Source of the DNA: Emcibacter sp.
GTDB lineage: Bacteria; Pseudomonadota; Alphaproteobacteria; Sphingomonadales; Emcibacteraceae
Assembly: GCA_021647465.1 (NCBI GenBank)
Contig: JAKIUQ010000019.1
Span: forward strand, 1 to 35,450
Reading direction: 5' to 3'
Length of the DNA stretch: 35,450 bases
The position numbers and the translations under genes were made by a program. This document shows, piece after piece, positions 14,769 through 21,247 of the stretch; position 1 is the stretch's first letter; every line of letters begins with the position of its first letter. The notes beneath the pieces were generated by a model. That model was not told the origin of the DNA, made no database searches, and was given only the letters and a program-made list of their open reading frames with translations.

Positions 14769-14815
14769 GACAAGACTAGACGGAAACAAAACCCGATATT
14801 AAATAAGGAATTATT

Positions 14816-15007
14816 ATGAATAGTTACGCGTTTAAACCCACAGGGGTTCATTATAAGATGAGAACCTTACCAGCAGACGTGCAGATAAATCACAAGCTGT
14901 TTTTCTGTGAATGTGGATCCAGCATCTTCATGATCACTCAAAATTCTGGTATTTCAAACAGAACCTTTTGCGCAGAATGTCGCAAGGAGCATACACATGG
15001 AAAATAA
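14816..15007 (+). CDS. Small zinc-ribbon-like protein
   Basis: The 63-aa product has CEC (residues 31-33) and CAEC (52-55) in FFCECGSSIF and RTFCAECRKEH. Two Cys pairs are about 20 residues apart, as in a zinc ribbon. It is the first gene behind the lysogeny promoter. AAATAAGGAATTATT precedes the ATG. It may be a DNA- or RNA-binding regulator. It overlaps the next gene by 11 bases. Confidence 0.65.
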   Translation: MNSYAFKPTGVHYKMRTLPADVQINHKLFFCECGSSIFMITQNSGISNRTFCAECRKEHTHGK

Positions 15008-15647
15008 CCTTCCGCCACCGCTCACGCTAATAAGCCAGATATGTTTAAGCCGATTTGGAGAAAAAAACATAAATTATATAACTTGGGAGTGGGTTGACAA
15101 AAAAACAGGGTTTGAAATGGAGACCTCTCAGGTTATTAGGCTAATAAAACTATTAAATTTAAACATCGATGATAAAGGAAATATTATGGAAAATAGAAAA
15201 CAACAGCAAAAAGCCCTCCTAGAAATTCAAAAGAATAACCAGCATAACGGCGCGCCGACAGCGCAGATCATGTTTGATATGAAAAAAGGATCGCCCACCG
15301 CCATATTGATTACATCATGGATAGAATTTGAAACCGTAAATGATAAGCACGGCCTTCTTCAGGGCATGATTAGAAAAGAATTTGGATCCCGTGATATGAT
15401 TACAAAGATTATATCCCTTCAGCACATCTGGGGGATTTGGCAAATCAGTAAAAACCCTAATTTGCCATTTGAATTTCATAGGCAGGAAAACGGGGATCAT
15501 CCCGCCGGCCAAAAATATACTTGGTGTGAAATTACTTATGAAATAAAAAACCCCACTCCCTTAATCCGCTGCCATCGGTGTCATACATTTATGTGTGAGC
15601 ATGATCAAAATGTTTGCGGGCCGTGTTTGGAACAGCAAAATGGATAA
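14997..15647 (+). CDS. Hypothetical protein with C-terminal Cys/His cluster
   Basis: The 216-aa product has an unremarkable alpha/beta body and a C-terminal cluster CHRCHTFMCEHDQNVCGPC, a likely zinc site. AAGGAG lies 7 bases before the first ATG. A second in-frame start at 15186 (MENRKQQQ) also has AAAGGA, so a shorter 153-aa form is possible. It precedes and slightly overlaps the integrase. Role unknown. Confidence 0.6.
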   Translation: MENNLPPPLTLISQICLSRFGEKNINYITWEWVDKKTGFEMETSQVIRLIKLLNLNIDDKGNIMENRKQQQKALLEIQKNNQHNGAPTAQIMFDMKKGSPTAILITSWIEFETVNDKHGLLQGMIRKEFGSRDMITKIISLQHIWGIWQISKNPNLPFEFHRQENGDHPAGQKYTWCEITYEIKNPTPLIRCHRCHTFMCEHDQNVCGPCLEQQNG

Positions 15648-16773
15648 GATCAGATCATTCCGTATTCGGGGCACCGATAAAAACCCGCGTTATTATTGGA
15701 TCCCAAATCCGGCAATGGTGCGGGCCGGACATAGATCCGTCAGGCTGTCAAAGGATCTGGCCACCGCAATGGGCGAAGCCATCAAGCTCAACATCGAATA
15801 TGACACCAACAAGGGCAATCCAAAGGACAGGGGCTTAACTTTAAAAGACCTATTCCATCAGTGGCAGCAGTCCGATCACTGGCAAGATCTGGCCGTGAAC
15901 ACCCGTAAATATTACCGCACAGGGGTCAAGTCCCTTGGCAAAGACATGAACACAAATCTTAAAACCATCACATCCGCCGCAGTCCGTAAAATATACAAAG
16001 CCCTTAAAGACAAGCCCGCAAAGGCCGCGCAGGCGATCAGAACCGCTCAGGCGGCAACAGCATGGGGCATCCTGGAAGGCCTGCCAGGCTTGCCGGATAT
16101 AATAGAGCTATCCCCCTGGAACAAACAAAAGATCACCACCCGCAGCAGTGGCGGTGTTCTATGGAAGCCGGGCGAGATTGATGCAATCGTTGACGCCGCC
16201 GACAAAGCAGGCTTGGCATCCATCGGCACGGCCATCCTGATCATGGAATGGTTGGGGGCCAACCCCACAGACATCATCCGCCTCACGGGGAATAACTATG
16301 CCGGGGGTATCTTTACCTTTGACCGGGGCAAGACAGACACCCCTATCATTGCGGAGGCCTCACCACGGCTCATAGCCCGGATGAAGCTGAACAAAACCCA
16401 GACCACCAACACGCCCGCAATCACATTATTGGTGGCCGAGCATACGCTGAGGTCATGGGCGGCGGATAATTTCCGGGCCCGGTTTCGCCTTGTTCGGAAA
16501 TTAGCCGGGCTGAACCATCTTAAAATGGGGCACTTGCGACATACCGCAGTCACCCGGATGTTTGACGCCGGGGCCGAGCCAATGGACATTGCGGCCATCA
16601 CTGGCCACAAGCTCAAATCTATCTATACCATCCTTGATAGGTACAACAGACGCACACGGGCACAAGCCGACCGGGCGACAAGCAAACGGATGAGCGCAGA
16701 TATCCGCCATCTTAACCAAGCGACTAGACCGAACCATTCTAAGGGGTCGTTAGAAGGAGACAGTAAAAAATGA
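15640..16773 (+). CDS. int: Tyrosine recombinase (phage integrase)
   Basis: The 377-aa protein has an N-terminal arm-type/core-binding region (LTLKDLFHQWQQSDHW) and a catalytic domain. The domain includes HLRHTAVTRMFDAG (Arg II), ITGHKLKSIY (His/Trp position) and LDRYNRRT with the nucleophile Tyr at about 335. The position of the first catalytic Arg, usually in TGxR, is Asn here (LGANPTDIIRL, N208). The His of HxxR is replaced by Gly, as in some alphaproteobacterial phage integrases. I chose the ATG at 15640. An upstream in-frame ATG at 15595 would add 15 residues. No attP is identifiable. Confidence 0.85.
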   Translation: MDKIRSFRIRGTDKNPRYYWIPNPAMVRAGHRSVRLSKDLATAMGEAIKLNIEYDTNKGNPKDRGLTLKDLFHQWQQSDHWQDLAVNTRKYYRTGVKSLGKDMNTNLKTITSAAVRKIYKALKDKPAKAAQAIRTAQAATAWGILEGLPGLPDIIELSPWNKQKITTRSSGGVLWKPGEIDAIVDAADKAGLASIGTAILIMEWLGANPTDIIRLTGNNYAGGIFTFDRGKTDTPIIAEASPRLIARMKLNKTQTTNTPAITLLVAEHTLRSWAADNFRARFRLVRKLAGLNHLKMGHLRHTAVTRMFDAGAEPMDIAAITGHKLKSIYTILDRYNRRTRAQADRATSKRMSADIRHLNQATRPNHSKGSLEGDSKK

Positions 16774-17117
16774 CACAGGTACGCACAAAAAACCATTGTG
16801 ACGAGTGTGGCGCGTTTATTCCGCCATCAAGCGAAATTGGGAAGCATAGAGCCTCAAAGCGGTTTTGCGGGTTCAGATGCAAGGGGAAATATAACAACAG
16901 GCGAGCCACACGCGGCGCGGCCATATATGATCTGGGGATGGTATGGCGGCGGGACAGAACCAAAGAAGCCCTATCCGACCTGTGCCACCAGATCGGAATA
17001 TTCCTCAGGCAGGATACTTCAGACGAGCGGCAGACATTCAATCGACACGACAAATACCCTTATGTAATGCCAAGGGATGATCCAAAACCATACAGAGGAA
17101 GCAAAGGAAGATCATGA
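16770..17117 (+). CDS. Hypothetical Cys-rich protein coupled to integrase
   Basis: The 115-aa product opens with NHCDECGAFIPPSSEIGKHR and has RFCGFRCKGKYNNRRATRG (residues 31-49). CxxC and CxxxC pairs suggest a small zinc-binding domain. Its ATG overlaps the integrase stop as ATGA. It could be an excisionase-like partner or regulator of the integrase, but only its position supports this. Confidence 0.6.
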   Translation: MTQVRTKNHCDECGAFIPPSSEIGKHRASKRFCGFRCKGKYNNRRATRGAAIYDLGMVWRRDRTKEALSDLCHQIGIFLRQDTSDERQTFNRHDKYPYVMPRDDPKPYRGSKGRS

Positions 17118-17371
17118 GTGACGTAACAAAAATAGTTTCAGATAATGCGCTAGATAAGGAGTTTGAAAACACTAATTTTGGCGTGGCCGACCAACGAGAA
17201 TTGGTCAAGTGGTGTCTTATGAAAACAATAGGCGGTTTTTCTGATGGATACACAATTACTTGTATATGCCAAGACCTAAAGCTATTAAGCAAAACCCGCA
17301 ATATCACCAAAAAGGGTGGACGATATTTATGGGCCGCCTTTTATAGTAGTTATGAAGCCGCTGACATTTAA
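17114..17371 (+). CDS. Hypothetical small protein, last gene of lysogeny operon
   Basis: The 85-aa product (core RELVKWCLMKTIGGFSDGYT, residues 29-48) has no family I recognise. The ATG overlaps the previous stop as ATGA. A bidirectional terminator follows 13 bases after the stop. Confidence 0.6.
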   Translation: MSDVTKIVSDNALDKEFENTNFGVADQRELVKWCLMKTIGGFSDGYTITCICQDLKLLSKTRNITKKGGRYLWAAFYSSYEAADI

Positions 17372-17383
17372 ACCCAAAACGCC

Positions 17384-17411
17384 AAAAGGGCCAGAGTGAT
17401 CCGGCCCTTCT
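17384..17411. terminator. Bidirectional terminator between convergent operons
   Basis: A 7-bp stem (AAGGGCC/GGCCCTT, 17386-17392 with 17403-17409) has a 10-base loop. On the minus strand it is followed by T-rich sequence (TTTTGGCGTTTTGGGTTT). On the plus strand the T-run is weak. It separates the rightward lysogeny operon from the leftward late block. Confidence 0.7.
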
Positions 17412-17468
17412 TATGTCTGAACCAGTAAAACAGACAAGGCTCCCAGCAAAAGGAACCCTATCATTATT

Positions 17469-17726
17469 CTATTTGCCTTTATCCGTCAACACTCCATCGA
17501 AATTCACATAAAGGTTTCTGTTCTCACTCAGGAATTTTAAGGCATCCTCAAGGCCCGCAAACAACTCTGGGTCAATGCTTTCAACGGCCATCATATAAAC
17601 AGAGTAAACGGCGGCCGCTTCTGTCATAGATCGGAGAGGCAGCAATCGCGCATCTTTCCCGACCGGGTGGTTTGGCCGTTCTGGCCGTTCTGCCCGATCT
17701 GGTCTTTCTATTTTATGATCATTCAT
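17469..17726 (-). CDS. Hypothetical protein, last gene of the late block
   Basis: The 85-aa product has an Arg/Pro-rich start (RPDRAERPERPNHP, residues 8-21) and then an Ala/Leu helix region (AAVYSVYMMAVESIDPELFAGL). It lies beyond the terminator at 17755-17784, so it may have its own promoter or depend on read-through. No family is recognised. Confidence 0.5.
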   Translation of the reverse strand: MNDHKIERPDRAERPERPNHPVGKDARLLPLRSMTEAAAVYSVYMMAVESIDPELFAGLEDALKFLSENRNLYVNFDGVLTDKGK

Positions 17727-17754
17727 ATCTATATCCTATTTGCTAGAGTTAAAG

Positions 17755-17784
17755 AAAAAGCCCCCAGATATTAACTGAGGGCTT
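17755..17784 (-). terminator. Rho-independent terminator of the lysis genes
   Basis: On the minus strand a 10-bp stem with one G-T pair (17775-17784 with 17758-17767) and a 7-base loop is followed by TTTTTCTTT. It lies 25 bases past the stop of the lipoprotein gene and probably ends the main late transcript. Confidence 0.85.
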
Positions 17785-17808
17785 AACGATCTTCAAGTGA
17801 TTAATAAT

Positions 17809-18207
17809 CTAGGGTATCGGGGGGCCTTTTTTAATGGCCGTGATAACCGCTTCAACAATACCCGGCATGATGTTCCCCATCTGATCCGAAAACGCCTTAT
17901 CAACCATCCCCCGGATCTCTTGACCTTCAAAGGCCTTAACGTCCCCGGCTTTATAATTGACAATCGTGCCATCCGGCATTTCAAATTTCAGATCCACTAT
18001 CGACTGTTCTTTACCATTCATGATATGGACCTTTACAGGCGACCAGGTACCATCATCGCCCTGGGCCCATCCCACCTCGATCGAATTGATCCCGGCGTAA
18101 CCTTGCGGCGTACCAAAACCATTCGGGCCAAGCGCCCCGCAGGCGCTCACCATTACCAAACACATTAACGACATCATACCTGTCAAAATACTTCGGAATT
18201 TAATCAA
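17809..18207 (-). CDS. Putative lipoprotein (lysis-region)
   Basis: The 132-aa product starts with TTG at 18207, with AAGGAG 7 bases upstream. Its N-terminus is a signal peptide ending in a lipobox (LVMVSAC, Cys at about 22) followed by GALGPNGFG. A lipoprotein directly after a holin candidate fits an outer-membrane spanin-like role, but it is longer than typical Rz1 proteins and no inner-membrane Rz partner is evident. A larger frame to 18291 is open but has no start signal. The start lies one base after the stop of the holin candidate. Confidence 0.6.
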   Translation of the reverse strand: MIKFRSILTGMMSLMCLVMVSACGALGPNGFGTPQGYAGINSIEVGWAQGDDGTWSPVKVHIMNGKEQSIVDLKFEMPDGTIVNYKAGDVKAFEGQEIRGMVDKAFSDQMGNIMPGIVEAVITAIKKGPPIP

Positions 18208-18208
18208 C

Positions 18209-18394
18209 TTATTTCTCCTTATTTTTAGCATTGAAAATATTAAGGGCGGCAAAATCAAGAAGCTTGCGAGCGTTCCTGACGATACCATCATCCTTAGGGG
18301 ATGGGGTCATTGCGGCAATAGCGGCCGCTATACTAATGATCCCGGTGACAAACCCAATTGGGTCATTCTTAATAAAATCTAATAAATCAGTCAT
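18209..18394 (-). CDS. Holin-like small membrane protein
   Basis: The 61-aa product starts at an ATG preceded by GGAG at six bases. A hydrophobic segment (IGFVTGIISIAAAIAAM, about residues 13-29) is followed by a soluble tail with PKDDGIVRNARKLLDFAALN. Small proteins with this C-terminal pattern are common in proteobacterial phages near lysis genes. It may form the membrane lesion releasing the lytic enzyme. An upstream ATG at 18406 adds four residues but lacks a ribosome site. Confidence 0.55.
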   Translation of the reverse strand: MTDLLDFIKNDPIGFVTGIISIAAAIAAMTPSPKDDGIVRNARKLLDFAALNIFNAKNKEK

Positions 18395-18408
18395 GTTAAA
18401 CTCCATTG

Positions 18409-19278
18409 TTATAAAATTTTACGTAATATTACGCGTAGAACAGGCCGTAGGATTTTTGACAAAATCCCGCCCAATTGTTGCAATATATCAAACCCCGCAG
18501 CCGTTGACGTATCAGCCTGAACGGCCCCTGAGGCTGATATGCTAAGATTTCCAGCACCAGATGATGTGGCGGGATCCGCCTGTACCGTGCCTGCTAAATT
18601 TTGAATAAGATTTCCAACCCCAGTGACGCCGCCTTCCGCCGCTTGCGGGGATCCGCTGGTAACCTGTTCAAGGTTACCCGATGCGGATGCTGTGGCGGGC
18701 GCGGCTTGCGGGGACCCGGTCCCTGTCGTGCCGCCTGTTGCTTGGGAGCTTACCCAGTCGTCAATAACCGGATTGACAATATTATTCCTTACGACCATGC
18801 CGGGGTTATTATTCAGTAATTCCGAAGCACCAACCGTCCCTGTCAGTTCAGATACCGCGTTAACAAACACTGTGATAGCTGTGCCAGAGCGTTCAATCTT
18901 AATTGTGTCCCCAACCGTAGACGTGGTGGTCATTGAGTCTAGAAGGGTAAATGACCCTCCTATGCGCTTAAATAACTGGATTATTGTTGTATTTGGAAAT
19001 CTACACCCAATGAAATTATCCATATCTCCCACGCAAATCGCCCAAGGGAAAAAGAATGGGTCTCCGGCCCCAGTATACCGCCGCACGGCCTGTGCAAAAT
19101 GATTCTCATCCGAGGCGGCTGGCGCAATATAGGCTGTTGCTGTAGTGCTTGAAAATTTAAGCTGGTTTGCCCCGTTGATCTCCGCCGCACCCGCAACACC
19201 ACCAAGACGGGTCCAACCTGTCCTACTCTCTAGGTTGTCTCCGTCAGTTCCAGTAAAGTCGTCTGTGAAATCAGCCAT
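18409..19278 (-). CDS. Tail-associated protein with four 21-residue repeats
   Basis: The 289-aa protein has a beta-rich N-terminal domain of about 180 residues that resembles a lectin-type jelly roll (DDFTGTDGDNLESRTGWTRL at the start). Four tandem repeats of exactly 21 residues follow at 188-208, 209-229, 230-250 and 251-271, with pattern G-x-x-Q-A-x(8)-N-L-x(5). The C-terminus is short and basic-hydrophobic (RPVLRVILRKIL). It sits among small late genes after the spike. It may be a virion surface or receptor-related protein. A function in host recognition is inference. Confidence 0.55.
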   Translation of the reverse strand: MADFTDDFTGTDGDNLESRTGWTRLGGVAGAAEINGANQLKFSSTTATAYIAPAASDENHFAQAVRRYTGAGDPFFFPWAICVGDMDNFIGCRFPNTTIIQLFKRIGGSFTLLDSMTTTSTVGDTIKIERSGTAITVFVNAVSELTGTVGASELLNNNPGMVVRNNIVNPVIDDWVSSQATGGTTGTGSPQAAPATASASGNLEQVTSGSPQAAEGGVTGVGNLIQNLAGTVQADPATSSGAGNLSISASGAVQADTSTAAGFDILQQLGGILSKILRPVLRVILRKIL

Positions 19279-19327
19279 GTAACCACGCCCTTATTTTGCT
19301 GAGCCTATCGTCACTTGTGCATAAATA

Positions 19328-19714
19328 TTAAGCGCTAGCGCTATATGAAAAACTGGACATACTGACCGTCGTGCCTGCACCGATCACAACGCCACCCGTA
19401 AGCTCAATATCACCGCCGCCACCAACGCCCGTGACTGTACCACGAAATATTTCCACGTTGTCACGGTTTTGGATTTTAAACAGCGCCGCCGTGCCGCCCG
19501 TTGCACTCGCATCATCCGCAACCGCATTGGCCGTGGCAGTTCCACTGGCCGCCGCACCAAAGGCAGGATCCGACAGGGCGAGGGTGGCAACTTCCACATC
19601 ACCAGATGTCATAATAACCAAATCACCCGTAAGATCCGTTGATCCGGCATCTACTAAATCCACGACCGCATCCGCAATATCATTACGTACGGCCGTTGCA
19701 TGAGTTAAAGCCAT
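19328..19714 (-). CDS. Conserved phage protein (MALTHATA family)
   Basis: The 128-aa product begins MALTHATAVRNDIADAVVDL and has LALSDPAFGAAASGTATANA. This is a pattern I recognise from many small phage proteins encoded near tail-fibre genes. It is beta-rich and soluble, possibly a virion surface or tail accessory protein. The start overlaps the preceding stop as TAATG. Confidence 0.65.
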   Translation of the reverse strand: MALTHATAVRNDIADAVVDLVDAGSTDLTGDLVIMTSGDVEVATLALSDPAFGAAASGTATANAVADDASATGGTAALFKIQNRDNVEIFRGTVTGVGGGGDIELTGGVVIGAGTTVSMSSFSYSASA

Positions 19715-19941
19715 TATTCAATCTCCTCTATTTTAACTTTTCCGCCTGCCGCCCAATATTTTACCTTTTCATCAAGGGCCTTATTTCCTTTTCGGACGGT
19801 ATATTTTTGGCCTTCTATATATTGTGACTTTGTTTTTGGATCTACAAAATATTCAAGCACATGAAAAAACCGCAGAACATCACCATTTGGCTGGATAGTT
19901 TCTGTTTTTTTTGAGGGCCAAAACCATTTAAAAAAATTCAT
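19714..19941 (-). CDS. Hypothetical small protein
   Basis: The 75-aa product opens with an aromatic start (MNFFKWFWPSKK) and ends with an acidic/basic beta-like tail (GGKVKIEEIE). It overlaps its upstream neighbour as ATGA and its downstream one as TAATG. No family is recognised. Confidence 0.6.
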   Translation of the reverse strand: MNFFKWFWPSKKTETIQPNGDVLRFFHVLEYFVDPKTKSQYIEGQKYTVRKGNKALDEKVKYWAAGGKVKIEEIE

Positions 19942-20222
19942 CGTCTTATCCTTATATTTGCCGTACCGGATGTATAATTCCCCGCCTTGAAACCAATTCT
20001 AAAATCAAAAGATCCGTTCAGCGTACCTTGCCGCGTAAAAATCGCGGTAAAATCTTCAAGGTCAACAATATTACCATTCACTGATCGGACCTGGGCGGTC
20101 AATGTCCCCACAAAAGAGCCTGTGGCCTCAACTGCAAAATTATGCTCTCCTACGCCACGAAGAGACAACCAATCTGAAAAGGTATCACTTGCGGAAAGAT
20201 CTGCCTCAATTTCATCAACCAT
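19938..20222 (-). CDS. Hypothetical beta-rich virion-region protein
   Basis: The 94-aa product (FAVEATGSFVGTLTAQVRSV, FDFRIGFKAGNYTSGTANIRI) reads as a beta sandwich, similar in style to small tail accessory proteins. I use the ATG at 20222, preceded by GGAGAG, over the TTG at 20225. It overlaps the next gene as ATGA. Confidence 0.6.
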   Translation of the reverse strand: MVDEIEADLSASDTFSDWLSLRGVGEHNFAVEATGSFVGTLTAQVRSVNGNIVDLEDFTAIFTRQGTLNGSFDFRIGFKAGNYTSGTANIRIRR

Positions 20223-20237
20223 CAAAACTCTCCATAA

Positions 20238-20498
20238 TTAAGTATTTAAATCTTTTTCCATAAACTCAACCGAAGCAGCAACAGGATATCTGAAAGCAGC
20301 GCCAACATCCCAAATCGGAATTTCTGTTGCACCAACACCCTCCGCAGCCCCAAATTTACGCCGCATTCTATACCCTGATACAGTACCTTCTCTCACCGAT
20401 TGCAAAAAATCCTTAACAGGCAAAGGGTTTGATGGTGAAACATCAATTCCCTTATTGTTTAAAGCATCGTCTGTATATGAACCTATATTACCAGTCAT
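20238..20498 (-). CDS. Small virion structural-like protein
   Basis: The 86-aa product contains the segment TEIPIWDVGAAFRYPVAASV (residues 58-77). It resembles a motif found in larger phage virion proteins, where a beta domain usually continues after this point. Here the protein ends nine residues later, so it may be a truncated or minimal form. ACAGGAG precedes the ATG. Confidence 0.5.
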   Translation of the reverse strand: MTGNIGSYTDDALNNKGIDVSPSNPLPVKDFLQSVREGTVSGYRMRRKFGAAEGVGATEIPIWDVGAAFRYPVAASVEFMEKDLNT

Positions 20499-20550
20499 AG
20501 CAAAATCTCCTGTTTCATCACGAATAGCATAATATCAGATCGAAAACAAA

Positions 20551-20754
20551 TTACGTCTTATCAAAGACATTAACCAGCACCGTCAATGTGACAGTCCCCA
20601 TCCCAATAACAAACGCCCAAAGCAAAGCCCAGAAACGGGACCACATTTGATCAATTTCTTCTTCGCTTGCAGAAATCCGACTGAATAAAGTCTTGTTAGT
20701 TTCACGCTGCGCCGCCATATGTCCAATTACCTTATCTTTAAAATCCACATCCAT
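20551..20754 (-). CDS. Small membrane protein, XhlA-like holin candidate
   Basis: The 67-aa product has a polar helical N-terminus (residues 1-40, HMAAQRETNKTLFSRISASE) and a single membrane segment (WALLWAFVIGMGTVTLTVLV, about 42-61). This is the layout of XhlA-type hemolysin/holin proteins. It lies immediately after the lytic transglycosylase gene, which supports a lysis role. A second holin candidate is at 18209-18394. Confidence 0.6.
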   Translation of the reverse strand: MDVDFKDKVIGHMAAQRETNKTLFSRISASEEEIDQMWSRFWALLWAFVIGMGTVTLTVLVNVFDKT

Positions 20755-20775
20755 TTTTATATCCCTAAATAAATA

Positions 20776-21237
20776 TTAACTATCACCGTGAGCTGCCCAT
20801 GCTGCAAAAAACTCTTCTCGTGTTGTGTCGCCAAGATGTGTATTCCAATGTTTTTTATAATATTTCCACATGCCTTCATCGTCAGATACAGCAGGAAGCC
20901 GCTCAGGAACCTCTGCATACAGATAACGGCAAGATAGCACCATAACGGTAATATCGCGCTCCAGGCATTGCTCAAAATCAAGCAGGGGGTCGATTTGATA
21001 CTCAAGTCGCGTCAGACGCGCCGGGTTATTTTTCAACCGCTGAAGCAAATCCTCAAAAGTGGCGGGCTCCATTTGAAAGAACCCGCGAGCTGGACCATTA
21101 CCAAGCTGGCGAACATAATCAAAATTGCTTTCCATTGCCGCCGTCATCATCAAAAGCTTTTCAGCCTCAGGCGACCACATTCCTGCATCATGTAAGATAG
21201 GCCGTACCCAGTATTTTCTAAAGTGTGATGGTTTCAA
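20776..21237 (-). CDS. Lytic transglycosylase-like endolysin
   Basis: The 153-aa protein has AAMESNFDYVRQLGNGPARG (residues 33-52) and GFFQMEPATFEDLL (52-65), the pattern of SLT-type lytic transglycosylases with the catalytic Glu at 36. It would cleave peptidoglycan during lysis or be the virion-associated muralytic enzyme. It starts with TTG at 21237, with GGAGG six bases upstream. It follows the spike gene and precedes a holin candidate. Confidence 0.75.
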   Translation of the reverse strand: MKPSHFRKYWVRPILHDAGMWSPEAEKLLMMTAAMESNFDYVRQLGNGPARGFFQMEPATFEDLLQRLKNNPARLTRLEYQIDPLLDFEQCLERDITVMVLSCRYLYAEVPERLPAVSDDEGMWKYYKKHWNTHLGDTTREEFFAAWAAHGDS

Positions 21238-21247
21238 AATAATCCTC

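Noticed and set aside
15595..15640. Upstream integrase start at 15595
   Set aside because: The ribosome site is weak and the extra 15 residues look unlike the family start; it cannot be fully excluded.
17372..17468. attP site near the integrase
   Set aside because: No tRNA-like core, dif-like sequence or paired arm repeats could be recognised without a host genome to compare.
19328..19345. 12-base palindrome AGCGCTAGCGCT
   Set aside because: It encodes the Ser-Ala-Ser-Ala end of a protein and has no second copy or regulatory context.
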